A stretch of DNA of 41,891 nucleotides from Methylococcaceae bacterium UBA662 (GTDB lineage: Bacteria; Pseudomonadota; Gammaproteobacteria; Methylococcales; Methylomonadaceae). The stretch lies in NCBI GenBank assembly GCA_002299425.1, contig DBNW01000005.1, positions 3,847 to 45,737 on the forward strand, in the 5' to 3' direction. Under the pieces are notes generated by a model that was not told the DNA's origin, ran no database searches, and saw only the letters and a list, made by a program, of their open reading frames with translations. The position numbers were made by a program, and so were the translations under genes. Below, in pieces: positions 14,785 through 22,928 of the stretch (position 1 is its first letter; every line of letters starts with the position of its first letter).

Positions 14785-17706
14785 CTATTTGACGGCCGTT
14801 TGTGGCTTAATTTCCACGTTTTCTCCGGTGTCTTCCTGCGTCAGAAGTGCTCGCCAAATCCTTGTGACTTTAGCGGACACCGCCGTCACTTCCGTTTCAT
14901 CAACGACAGCCGCCTCGCCTTGCAACGCCCGTTTATGGCCTAGGTCACGGTACAGGCAGTAGGCGTTTTTTAATGTTTCGGCACTCGCGTCTGGCACTAA
15001 GCCATGACGGCTTAAGCGCTCCAGCAGACGGATTTTATCGGTACATTGCGTTAAATCGGGAAAATCTGCGGCATGAGCCAGCACCAAAAATTGCACGATG
15101 AACTCAATGTCGGCAATACCGCCCTCGCTTTGTTTTAGGTCAAATTTGCCCGCCGTTTTGTCGGCTAGGTTTTCGCGCATTTTTTCGCGCATTTCCCGCA
15201 CCTCGGTTTTTAAGGTGTCGATGGTTCTAGGTAAGCTGAGCACGGTGTGACGAATGGTCTCGTAGCGGCTTTTAAGGCGGCTGTCACCGGCAATAAAACG
15301 GCTTCTGACCAGTGCCTGGTGTTCCCACGTCCACGCTTGATGCCGCAAATAATCTTCGTACATGCCGATGTGCGTCACCAACAACCCGGAATCGCCGCTC
15401 GGGCGCAGGCGCATATCGACTTCGTACAACACCCCGGATAACAGCTTAGTGTCAAGAATATGCCGCACTTTTTGCCCCAAACGGCCATAAAACTGGCTGC
15501 ATGGGATGGGTTTGCCGCCGTTAGTTAACGCCATGGCATCGGCATAGTCGCAGATGAACACTAGGTCTAAGTCAGAACCGTAGCCCAGTTCAAAGCCGCC
15601 GAGCTTGCCAAAACCGACTAGGGCAAAACCGCTCGCCTGGTTGTCGCAAGCCGGAGGGGTTCCGTGTTTATCGACCAGTATTCGCCATGCCCGGTCGATC
15701 ACTTGGGCCAGGATACTTTCGGCAATACAGGTTAAGTAATCACTGACCACCATTAACGGAATAGCCCCCATCAGATCGGCGGCGGCCACCTTTAAAACGT
15801 GTTGCTGCTTGAATTCTCGCAGCACAATCATCAGTTGTTCTAAATCAGATGCGCCTACCCCCGCGAGTAAAATGGCCAATTGCTGCTCCAAGTCCTCTTT
15901 TTTGAGCGGGTTCAGCAAGCTGCGCGGGTCCAGCAATTCGTCGAACAAAATCGGGTGCCGCGCCAAGTGGCCGCTCAGCCACGGGCTGGCCGAAGCCAAG
16001 CGCAGCAATTGCGCCAAAGCATGGGGATTTTCTGCCAGCAGCGACCAATACACGGTGCGCCCGGCGATGGCTTCAAACAGGTTCAAAACCCGTTTCAGGG
16101 TTACGTCGGGGTTGGCGTTTTCCTTTAGTGCCAGGAGCACCGACGGCATCAGGCGGGCTAACACCGCCGTGCCTTTGTTGCTCAACCGGCGGATGGCAGC
16201 CGTTTGCTGGAATTGCCGGATGGCGGCCAAGGCGGCTTCCGGTTCAATAAAACCTAGGCTTGCCAATTCCTCGCACACCACCCGGTCAGGTGCGGTGGCA
16301 CACCAAATTTGCCCGCCCGAGGCAGCACCTAGGTCTTGCTTGGACAGTGAAAACACAGACTCAAACACGGCGTGGACAGCCGCCCTAACGGTGTCTAGTG
16401 CTTGTTTAAAGCCGCTCCAATCGGCAAAGCCTAAGGTGTAGGCCAGGCTTTGCTGGGCCTGCGGGTTGCTGGGTAAATCATGGGTTTGTCGGTCTTGGTA
16501 TTGTTGAATACGGTTTTCGACGCAGCGTAAAAAACGGTAGTTGTCGCTTAGCTGCTGGGCATCCTGCACGGGCAACAAGCCGAGTTCGCCGAGTTTTTGC
16601 AGCACCGCTAAAATCCCCCGGATTTGCAGCGACTTGACGGCCCCACCCCGGATTAACTGAAACGCTTGGCCGATAAATTCAATTTCGCGGATGCCGCCGA
16701 CACCGAGTTTAATGTTGTCTAGGCGATCCTTACGCCGTAGTTCCTGGCTGATTTGCGCCTTCAGTGCACGCAATTCCTCAAACGCGCCGTAATCCAGATA
16801 ACGCCGGTAAACAAAGGCGTTCAATAGGGCCAGTAATTCTGCGCCGACGGTAAAATCTCCCGCCACTTGCCGCGCCTTGATCATGGCGTAACGCTCCCAC
16901 TCCCGAGCTTGGGTCAGGTAGTAATGTTCCATGCCGGCAAAAGTCATGATGAGGGCACCGCTGTCGCCAAACGGCCGCAGCCTAATGTCGGTGCGGAAAA
17001 CAAAACCGTCCAGCGTAACGGTGTCGAGCACCTTCACCAAGCTTTGGCAGAGCTTGGTGAAAAACTCGCCGTAACTGGTGCTCTTGCGGTTCGGCAAAAC
17101 ACCGTCCTCGGGATAGGCAAAAATAAGGTCGATGTCGGAGGAGTAATTCAGCTCATGCGCGCCCAATTTTCCCATGCCCAACACCACCATTTGCTGGCGA
17201 CTGCCGTTAGCCAGCAGCGGTGTGCCGTATTTAGTGCAGGCTTCCTGGTATAAAAACGCCAAAGCCGTTTCAATACAGGCATCAGCCAGGTTTGATAAAT
17301 CCAACAGGGTTTCATCCAGACTGGCCCAGCCGGCTAAATCCCGCCAGGCGATCCGGACCATTTCCCGTCTGCGAATGTGGCGCAGTTGGCGCATCAAATC
17401 GGTTTCGTCGGCAAAACTGGCCGCAGTGAGCCGCTCGGCATACTGACCGGGCAGATAACGGCGTGACAGGTCGCCGCTTTCGGCTAGGTCTATCAGCAGT
17501 GTTGGCTGCCTGATGCAGGTTTCGGCAACAAACAGGCTGGATGCCCAGACGTGCACCAAGGAGTCGCGTATGGGCGCATGGCGTGTCCAGTCCATTAGTG
17601 CTGCCTCGGGCAGAGCCTCCCAGCGCTGCTTTAAATGGGTGACAGACAGGCGTAAAACATCGGGCAGGTTTTTGAGCTCGGTTGCAAACGGGTCGATGGC
17701 AGGCAT
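14785..17706 (-). CDS. glnE: Bifunctional glutamine synthetase adenylyltransferase/adenylyl-removing enzyme
   Basis: Adds and removes AMP on glutamine synthetase in response to PII, setting nitrogen assimilation activity. The 973 residues compare with about 946 in E. coli. Two nucleotidyltransferase domains are visible: NYSSDIDLIFAYPED near residue 187 (adenylyl-removing half) and GYGSDLDLVFICDY near 707 (adenylylating half). Each is followed by a DxRLRP motif (DIRLRPFGDSGAL; DMRLRPSGDSGLL), and GIREIEFIGQ and GIADIEFIVQ mark the linked helical domains. It is transcribed alone, divergent from the lipoprotein-XpaC-TelA operon. Confidence 0.96.
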   Translation of the reverse strand: MPAIDPFATELKNLPDVLRLSVTHLKQRWEALPEAALMDWTRHAPIRDSLVHVWASSLFVAETCIRQPTLLIDLAESGDLSRRYLPGQYAERLTAASFADETDLMRQLRHIRRREMVRIAWRDLAGWASLDETLLDLSNLADACIETALAFLYQEACTKYGTPLLANGSRQQMVVLGMGKLGAHELNYSSDIDLIFAYPEDGVLPNRKSTSYGEFFTKLCQSLVKVLDTVTLDGFVFRTDIRLRPFGDSGALIMTFAGMEHYYLTQAREWERYAMIKARQVAGDFTVGAELLALLNAFVYRRYLDYGAFEELRALKAQISQELRRKDRLDNIKLGVGGIREIEFIGQAFQLIRGGAVKSLQIRGILAVLQKLGELGLLPVQDAQQLSDNYRFLRCVENRIQQYQDRQTHDLPSNPQAQQSLAYTLGFADWSGFKQALDTVRAAVHAVFESVFSLSKQDLGAASGGQIWCATAPDRVVCEELASLGFIEPEAALAAIRQFQQTAAIRRLSNKGTAVLARLMPSVLLALKENANPDVTLKRVLNLFEAIAGRTVYWSLLAENPHALAQLLRLASASPWLSGHLARHPILFDELLDPRSLLNPLKKEDLEQQLAILLAGVGASDLEQLMIVLREFKQQHVLKVAAADLMGAIPLMVVSDYLTCIAESILAQVIDRAWRILVDKHGTPPACDNQASGFALVGFGKLGGFELGYGSDLDLVFICDYADAMALTNGGKPIPCSQFYGRLGQKVRHILDTKLLSGVLYEVDMRLRPSGDSGLLVTHIGMYEDYLRHQAWTWEHQALVRSRFIAGDSRLKSRYETIRHTVLSLPRTIDTLKTEVREMREKMRENLADKTAGKFDLKQSEGGIADIEFIVQFLVLAHAADFPDLTQCTDKIRLLERLSRHGLVPDASAETLKNAYCLYRDLGHKRALQGEAAVVDETEVTAVSAKVTRIWRALLTQEDTGENVEIKPQTAVK

Positions 17707-18042
17707 GGTCTTTAAGGAGGGTCGTCGGGTGGGATTTTGCAGGTTAAAACGTGATTAACATAACGCATCGGCCACGCATTTTGAAGCATCGCCGGCACGG
17801 TGCGGCTATACCTGGTAAAACAGGCTGCACTCGGTCGCCAATCAGCAGCAAAGCGTGTTAGCGGGGTAACACGTCAAATTAAGGTGTCCTGATGGTTGCC
17901 GCCCCGTTTCTTTTACCCTAACCCGCAGCACCCGCATAGCTTAAAGTTATGGCGGATGAGGTATAATCCCGCATCCGAAAAGTGCCGTTTTCGGGCCAAT
18001 CGCGGCGTCACTACCAAAAACCTTACATTTAAGGCTTGAACC
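17707..18042. promoter_or_regulatory. 336-base divergent intergenic region (glnE / xpaC-telA)
   Basis: No gene is seen here. It holds a perfect 7-bp inverted repeat CGTGTTA-gcgggg-TAACACG (17854-17873), a TATAAT (17962-17967) on the plus strand with no good -35, and a hairpin CCGAAAA-gtgccg-TTTTCGG (17975-17994) just downstream of that -10. The layout suggests a plus-strand promoter with a structured leader, and an operator-like repeat between the two transcription units. Confidence 0.45.
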
Positions 18043-18177
18043 ATGACCAAATTTTTCCTCAGGCTATTGGGTTTTATCTTGCTGCTGTCCACTGTAGGCC
18101 TGGCTACCTGTCAGTCTTTACTGAAATCCGACCCCAGCCCGCAACCAGCGGGCCGCATCCAACAGCAGGCCAAGTAA
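18043..18177 (+). CDS. Small lipoprotein, 44 residues
   Basis: A short gene starting at ATG 18043 after AAGG, with a complete lipoprotein signal: MTKFFLRLLGFILLLSTVGL then ATC, lipobox LATC, followed by a short Ser/Pro/Gln-rich mature part of about 20 residues. Its TAA overlaps the ATG of the next gene (TAATG), so the two are probably translationally coupled. Overlap, RBS and signal peptide together make it a credible gene despite its size. The function is unknown; its position suggests an envelope partner of the XpaC/TelA pair. Confidence 0.65.
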   Translation: MTKFFLRLLGFILLLSTVGLATCQSLLKSDPSPQPAGRIQQQAK

Positions 18178-19034
18178 TGCCAAAGTCCCTAAACCTTACG
18201 TCCGCTAAACGTCTGGCCGATGAAATGCTGTACCGGTATTCGCCGCGCGGGTTGTTGTTGTACATTCTGTCCTTAGCGTTGATTCCGGCTGTCATCCTCG
18301 ACCTGATCAAAGGCCAGGCCGTGTCGGTGTTGGTTAATGCCAGTGCGTTTACTTTTTATTGCCTAGCAGCGGTTATGCTGCGCCGGGGTCTCATGGCGGA
18401 CAACCCACCTCCCGGGCAGCGCTGGGCCAAACAGCCAAAATGGCCGCTGAAACGGCTGTCCGCTCTGTTGGTAGCCGTGACCACCGGCCTGTTAGCGGCA
18501 TTAGGTGCCGGGCAATCGTGGCCGGTAGCCGCTCTTTACGCCGCCGGGGCGTTTTTAGGCATGTATTTGAGCTACGGTTTCGGGCACCCAAAAAACCAGC
18601 CCACCCGGGTAGCCCCAGGTTATTCGGATGCTGAAATCGGCACAATCCTAGCCGACGCCTACGCCCTGATTCAAGGCATCGAGCAGGCCAATCGTAAAAT
18701 TGACCAAGCCGAACTGAACCGCCGCATCGACGGCATTTGCGAGATTGCCGCCAGCATCATCGGCGACCTGGAAACCGACCCGCGCGGCATCCCCAGGGCG
18801 CGCAAGTTTTTGCATGTGTACTTGGAAAACGTGCAACAAGTGGTCCAAGGCTATGCCAAAACCCACCAGCAATCCGGCTCTCTGGCCCTAGAAAGCAACT
18901 TCCGGCAGGCACTGGAAGCCATCGAGTCGGCGTTTCAGGAACAGCAGCAAAGACTGCTGGAAGAGGACGTGTTCGACCTGGATGTAAAAATCGAAGTGTT
19001 GACGCAGCAGCTCAAGCACGAGGGTATTTTGTGA
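18177..19034 (+). CDS. XpaC-like membrane protein (5-bromo-4-chloroindolyl phosphate hydrolysis family)
   Basis: I start it at 18177 (MPKSLNLTSAKRLADEMLYR, 285 residues), at the ATG overlapping the lipoprotein stop. The N-terminal third has hydrophobic helices (LLLYILSLALIPAVILDLIK; VSVLVNASAFTFYCLAAVML; LSALLVAVTTGLLAALGAG; VAALYAAGAFLGMYLSYGFG). The rest is cytoplasmic and helical, with a long Gln/Glu-rich coiled-coil-like end (QALEAIESAFQEQQQRLLEE). XpaC-like proteins are regularly encoded just before TelA-family proteins, as here. The family name is historical and no phosphatase activity should be assumed. Confidence 0.75.
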   Translation: MPKSLNLTSAKRLADEMLYRYSPRGLLLYILSLALIPAVILDLIKGQAVSVLVNASAFTFYCLAAVMLRRGLMADNPPPGQRWAKQPKWPLKRLSALLVAVTTGLLAALGAGQSWPVAALYAAGAFLGMYLSYGFGHPKNQPTRVAPGYSDAEIGTILADAYALIQGIEQANRKIDQAELNRRIDGICEIAASIIGDLETDPRGIPRARKFLHVYLENVQQVVQGYAKTHQQSGSLALESNFRQALEAIESAFQEQQQRLLEEDVFDLDVKIEVLTQQLKHEGIL

Positions 19035-19065
19035 GCGTGTATTTTTCAATAACGAGGCAGCCATC

Positions 19066-20166
19066 ATGACCCAACCAACAGACCTTGCCACCACGACGGT
19101 GCCAGCACCCGCGCAACCGTTTAGCGTCCCTGATCAGCGGCCGGCCGTCCGCACGCTGTTACAAGAAATTGACATCAAGGATTCGCAGTCGATTTTGTTT
19201 TTCGGCAGCAAGGCCCAGGAGCAATTGACCACGGTCTCCGACCGCATGCTGGAGGGCGTCAAAAATAAAGACATCGGCCCTGCGGGTGACGACTTAAACG
19301 ACATGGTAGCCACGCTGCGCGGCTTCGACCTAGACAGCCTCGACCCGAACAAAAAACCCGGCTTTTTTAGCAACTTGCTGGGCAAGGCTAAACCGGTGCT
19401 GAAATTTGTCCAGAAATACGAGGAAGTCCGCAAACAAATCGACGGCATCACCGCCAAGCTGGAAAAACACAAAACCGCCCTGCTGACCGACATCATCTCC
19501 TTAGACCGGCTCTACCAAGCGAATTTGGATTATTTCCGCGCCTTAGAAGACTACATTGCCGCCGGTGAGGAAAAGCTGCGGGAATTGAACGAAGAAATCA
19601 TCCCTGTGCAAGCAGCGGCGGTGGAAACCAGCCAAGATGTGATTGCAGCGCAAAACCTGCGCGATTTGTACGCCGTGCGTGATGACCTGGAACGGCGCGT
19701 ACACGATTTGCGCCTGACTCGGCAAGTATCCATGCAAAGCTTGCCGAGCATCCGCCTGGTGCAAGAAAACGACAAAGGCTTGGTGAACAAAATCAGCTCC
19801 ACCATCGTCAATACCGTCCCGTTGTGGCGGCAGCAACTGGCCACTGCCGTGACCATTTTTAGATCCTCGCAAGCCGCCGCCACCGTTAAGGCCGCCACCG
19901 ACCTGACCAACGATTTGCTGGCGGCTAACGCGGCCAACTTAAAACAGGCCAATGCTGAAACCCGCAAACAACTGGAGCGTGGCGTGTTTGACATCGAGGT
20001 GGTAAAACAAGCCAATCAGACCTTGATAGCCACCCTGGAAGAGAGTTTGCAAATTGCCGACCAAGGCAAAAAAATGCGCAGCGAGGCGTTGGTGCAATTG
20101 CAAGCCTGTGAAAGCGAACTTAAAAAAGCCTTGGTTTCAGCGCAGGCAGGGCGAGCTTCCGCTTGA
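19066..20166 (+). CDS. TelA-family protein (toxic anion resistance family)
   Basis: A 366-residue cytoplasmic, almost entirely alpha-helical protein of the TelA/KlaA family, linked in other bacteria to tellurite or cell-envelope stress resistance. The N-terminus has the family feature IDIKDSQSILFFGSKAQEQL. The middle has LDRLYQANLDYFRALEDYIAAGEEKL and the last third VSMQSLPSIRLVQENDKGLV and TIVNTVPLWRQQLATAVTIF, all in the family order. It ends an operon with the XpaC-like and small lipoprotein genes and is followed by an intrinsic terminator. Confidence 0.88.
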   Translation: MTQPTDLATTTVPAPAQPFSVPDQRPAVRTLLQEIDIKDSQSILFFGSKAQEQLTTVSDRMLEGVKNKDIGPAGDDLNDMVATLRGFDLDSLDPNKKPGFFSNLLGKAKPVLKFVQKYEEVRKQIDGITAKLEKHKTALLTDIISLDRLYQANLDYFRALEDYIAAGEEKLRELNEEIIPVQAAAVETSQDVIAAQNLRDLYAVRDDLERRVHDLRLTRQVSMQSLPSIRLVQENDKGLVNKISSTIVNTVPLWRQQLATAVTIFRSSQAAATVKAATDLTNDLLAANAANLKQANAETRKQLERGVFDIEVVKQANQTLIATLEESLQIADQGKKMRSEALVQLQACESELKKALVSAQAGRASA

Positions 20167-20202
20167 ACGCCGATTGTGCAGGCAGCGCGGCCCACGGCCG
20201 TA

Positions 20203-20231
20203 CAGCCTGTGCCGTCAGGCTGGGGTTTTTT
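20203..20231 (+). terminator. Rho-independent terminator after telA-family gene
   Basis: CAGCCTG (20203-20209) and CAGGCTG (20216-20222) form a 7-bp stem with a 6-base loop, followed by GGG and a T-run (20226-20231). It lies 37 bases after the stop and just before the convergent panD end. Confidence 0.75.
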
Positions 20232-20241
20232 CAAAACAGTT

Positions 20242-20616
20242 CTAAAGCCGGGCTAGACTGTGCCGGGTGCCGACAACAGCATTGTTTTTGTCAAAGTAAA
20301 CTAAGTTTGGACGGTAGCCTGGTAGCTCTTCTTGTGCGTATTGGCCGTAGGCGCAAACAATAATTAAGTCGCCTGGGCAAGCCAGCCGTGCCGCTGCTCC
20401 GTTGAGAGAAAACATGCCTGAACCTGCTTCGGCGCAGATGGCGTAGGTGGTGAAGCGTGCGCCGGTGTTGACATTGTAAATTTGAATCTGCTCGTATTCC
20501 AGAATTCCTGACACCTCCAGAATGTCGCTGGCGATGGCGCAGGAACCCTCGTAATTTAATTCGCAATGGGTCACGGTGGCCCTGTGCAGTTTCGCTTTCA
20601 GCATAGTCACTTGCAT
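20242..20616 (-). CDS. panD: Aspartate 1-decarboxylase
   Basis: Pyruvoyl enzyme that makes beta-alanine from aspartate for pantothenate synthesis. I start it at 20616 (MQVTMLKAKLHRATVTHCEL, 124 residues), preceded by GGAG and aligned with the usual MxxTMLxxKLHR start; an upstream ATG would add 27 unrelated residues. The self-cleavage site is the Gly-Ser of YEGSCAI (Ser25), which becomes the pyruvoyl group. IYNVNTGARFTTYAI and GSGMFSLNGAAARL are conserved active-site segments. It lies 129 bases after panC on the same strand, so the pantothenate genes are clustered. Confidence 0.96.
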   Translation of the reverse strand: MQVTMLKAKLHRATVTHCELNYEGSCAIASDILEVSGILEYEQIQIYNVNTGARFTTYAICAEAGSGMFSLNGAAARLACPGDLIIVCAYGQYAQEELPGYRPNLVYFDKNNAVVGTRHSLARL

Positions 20617-20745
20617 GGGTAAACTCCGACAGTGGTTAGGGTTGATGAACGGCATGGAATATGCGGAAAAAAACGCGCGATTATGCGGCAATTCCATGCC
20701 GGCTTCAAGCCCGTCGCGGGGCTGCCTTAGTGATTGGCTAAAGCG

Positions 20746-21606
20746 TTAAGACGCTTCTGGTTTGCTGAAACGGATGTTGTCAATCAAGCGCGCTTTGCCC
20801 AATTTAGCCGCCGCTAAGACCGCTAAATTGAGGTCGTCCGGCTTGGCCTGGGCCAAATTCTCACTGCGGCAAATGCTGAAATAATCCACTTGAAAACCGG
20901 CTTGACGGAGTACGGCTAAGGCTTGCTGCTCTATTTGCCGATAACCGCTGCGGCCTGCTAAAACCTGCTCACGGGCGGCACATAAGGACTGGTACAGCAC
21001 CGGGGCCTGTGCCCTCTCTGCGGCGGTTAGATAGCCGTTCCTAGAACTTAAAGCCAGCCCATCGGCGGCTCTGACCGTCTCGACACCGACGATATCCACC
21101 GGCATGGCCAAATCTCTGGTCATTGCTTTAATCACCAGCAATTGCTGGTAATCTTTTAGGCCGAACAGCGCCACATCGGGTTGCACTTGGTTGAACAGCA
21201 TACACACCACGGTGGCCACGCCAGTAAAATGGCCCGGTCTGGTCGCGCCGCAATACAGCTCGGAGAGACCGCCGACAGTTACGGTGGTGGCCGCGCCAGA
21301 CGGATACATGTCCGGCACCGGCGGCAGATACACTAGGTCTACGGGTTCTTGCTGCAGTTTTGCCAAATCGTGCTGCTCGGTGCGCGGATAGCTGGCAAAA
21401 TCCTCGCCTCCAGAGAACTGAATGGGATTGACGAAAATGCTGACAAGCACACGGTCGGCTAATTTGGCGGCTTGTCTGACCAAAGCCAAATGCCCCTCAT
21501 GCAAATTGCCCATGGTCGGCACCAAGGCTATTCGGTACGCTGATTTTTTCCAGGGTTTTAGGCAACTTCTCAGTTCGGTTGACGATGGGACAATAAGGGT
21601 TTTCAT
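20746..21606 (-). CDS. panC: Pantothenate synthetase
   Basis: Ligates pantoate and beta-alanine using ATP. The protein of 286 residues has the nucleotidyl-transfer HxGH motif in VPTMGNLHEGHLALV (near residue 30), then FVNPIQF, LYCGATRPGHFTGVATVV and a KMSKS-like loop replaced by the usual LSSRNGYL. The start is 5 bases after the panB stop, supporting a pcnB-folK-panB-panC operon. Confidence 0.97.
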   Translation of the reverse strand: MKTLIVPSSTELRSCLKPWKKSAYRIALVPTMGNLHEGHLALVRQAAKLADRVLVSIFVNPIQFSGGEDFASYPRTEQHDLAKLQQEPVDLVYLPPVPDMYPSGAATTVTVGGLSELYCGATRPGHFTGVATVVCMLFNQVQPDVALFGLKDYQQLLVIKAMTRDLAMPVDIVGVETVRAADGLALSSRNGYLTAAERAQAPVLYQSLCAAREQVLAGRSGYRQIEQQALAVLRQAGFQVDYFSICRSENLAQAKPDDLNLAVLAAAKLGKARLIDNIRFSKPEAS

Positions 21607-21611
21607 GTAGG

Positions 21612-22421
21612 CTAATAACTGTGTTCTTTACCCGGAAATTGGCGCTGCTTGACGGCTTGGTGGTAGGTGGCTACCGCATCGCGGATGCTGTTGGCCTCGG
21701 TCATGAAGTTTTTCACAAAACGGGGTGGTTTTCTTGAACTTATTCCCAAAATATCATACAAAACAAGAATTTGTCCGTCACAAGCAAAGCCTGCGCCAAT
21801 GCCAATGACAGGAATGACCAGTTCCTTGCTGATGGTTTCCGCCAGTGCTGCGGGTACGCATTCTAATATCAAAAGCTTCGCGCCCGTTTGCTGCAAGTGT
21901 AAAGCGTCAGCCAAAATTCTTTCTGCCTCTGAGGCAAGCCTGCCCTGCACCCTGTAACCACCCAATTGATTAACAAATTGCGGCAGCAAGCCCAGATGGC
22001 CGCAAACAGGAACCCCCTGCGTGACTAAGAACTCAACAATAGCGGGTTTGGCACCTTCTAATTTGATCATTTGCGCACCGCCTTCTTGTAGCAGCTTAGC
22101 GGCGTTTTCCGCAGCCGTTTTTTTGTTAGGGCTGGTCATAAAAGGCATGTCCGCAATCAGCCAGGCCCGCCTTTTGGCACGGGCCACGCATTGGGTATGG
22201 TAAACCGTATCGGCAACAGTAACCGGCAAGGTGGTGCTGTGGCCTTGTACGCACATACCTAAGGAATCGCCTACCAGCAGCACATCAATCCCGGCTTGAT
22301 CAAGCATGGCGGCAAAACTGGCGTCGTAGGCAGTCAGGCAACTGATGGCTTCGCCACGCTGTTTCATTGCGGCTAAATCGTTTATTGACAGGGGTTTGTC
22401 TAAAACCTGCGGGGGTGTCAT
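21612..22421 (-). CDS. panB: 3-methyl-2-oxobutanoate hydroxymethyltransferase
   Basis: First committed enzyme of pantothenate synthesis; it adds a hydroxymethyl group from methylene-tetrahydrofolate to ketoisovalerate. I prefer the ATG at 22421 (MTPPQVLDKPLSINDL, 269 residues), 2 bases after the folK stop. A start at 22457 would overlap folK by 34 bases and add 12 residues. Motifs: LTAYDASFA, VLLVGDSLGMCVQGHSTTLP, KLEGA (metal site Glu) and PVCGHLGLLPQ. Its folate-linked substrate makes the folK neighbour sensible. Confidence 0.96.
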   Translation of the reverse strand: MTPPQVLDKPLSINDLAAMKQRGEAISCLTAYDASFAAMLDQAGIDVLLVGDSLGMCVQGHSTTLPVTVADTVYHTQCVARAKRRAWLIADMPFMTSPNKKTAAENAAKLLQEGGAQMIKLEGAKPAIVEFLVTQGVPVCGHLGLLPQFVNQLGGYRVQGRLASEAERILADALHLQQTGAKLLILECVPAALAETISKELVIPVIGIGAGFACDGQILVLYDILGISSRKPPRFVKNFMTEANSIRDAVATYHQAVKQRQFPGKEHSY

Positions 22422-22423
22422 GG

Positions 22424-22921
22424 TTAACCCCGTTTGGTCAAGCCGTGTGTCGGGCAATTGGCTATCAAGTCTTTTAGCCGGCCTTTGCCGGGTACGGTCA
22501 ATTCAGGGGCAATTTCATACCACGGGTACAGTACGAAGGGTCGGTTAACAATACCCGGGTGGGGGACTGTCAGATCCGGCAAGCCTATGCATTGGTCGCC
22601 GTACATCAAGATGTCTAAATCCAGGGTTCTCGCTCCCCAGCGTTCGCCCGTTCTCTGGCGTCCTTGGGCGGCTTCAATGGCTTGTAACTTGCGTAATAAA
22701 TCCAGCACGTCAAGCCTGCTGGTAATCGCCATGACGGCATTGACATAGTCCGGCTGGTCTTTAGGTCCCATCGGCAAGCTGTGGTACAGACTGGAGAAAG
22801 CCAGCTCTTGAATGCCGGGAATGGCGACGATGGCGGTGCGGGCGGAGGCGATTTGCGCTGCCGGGTAAGACAGGTTGCTGCCTAAGCCCAGATAGACCGT
22901 GGTGGGTGGGGTAGTATCCAT
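22424..22921 (-). CDS. folK: 2-amino-4-hydroxy-6-hydroxymethyldihydropteridine diphosphokinase
   Basis: Pyrophosphorylates the pterin precursor in folate synthesis. The protein of 165 residues has all HPPK landmarks: YLGLGSNLSYP at the N-terminus, SSLYHSLPMGPKDQPDYVNAV, and the signature RWGARTLDLDILMYGD with the metal-binding DLD. It is followed immediately by panB and preceded closely by pcnB, an arrangement common in gammaproteobacteria. Confidence 0.97.
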   Translation of the reverse strand: MDTTPPTTVYLGLGSNLSYPAAQIASARTAIVAIPGIQELAFSSLYHSLPMGPKDQPDYVNAVMAITSRLDVLDLLRKLQAIEAAQGRQRTGERWGARTLDLDILMYGDQCIGLPDLTVPHPGIVNRPFVLYPWYEIAPELTVPGKGRLKDLIANCPTHGLTKRG

Positions 22922-22928
22922 GCGGGTG

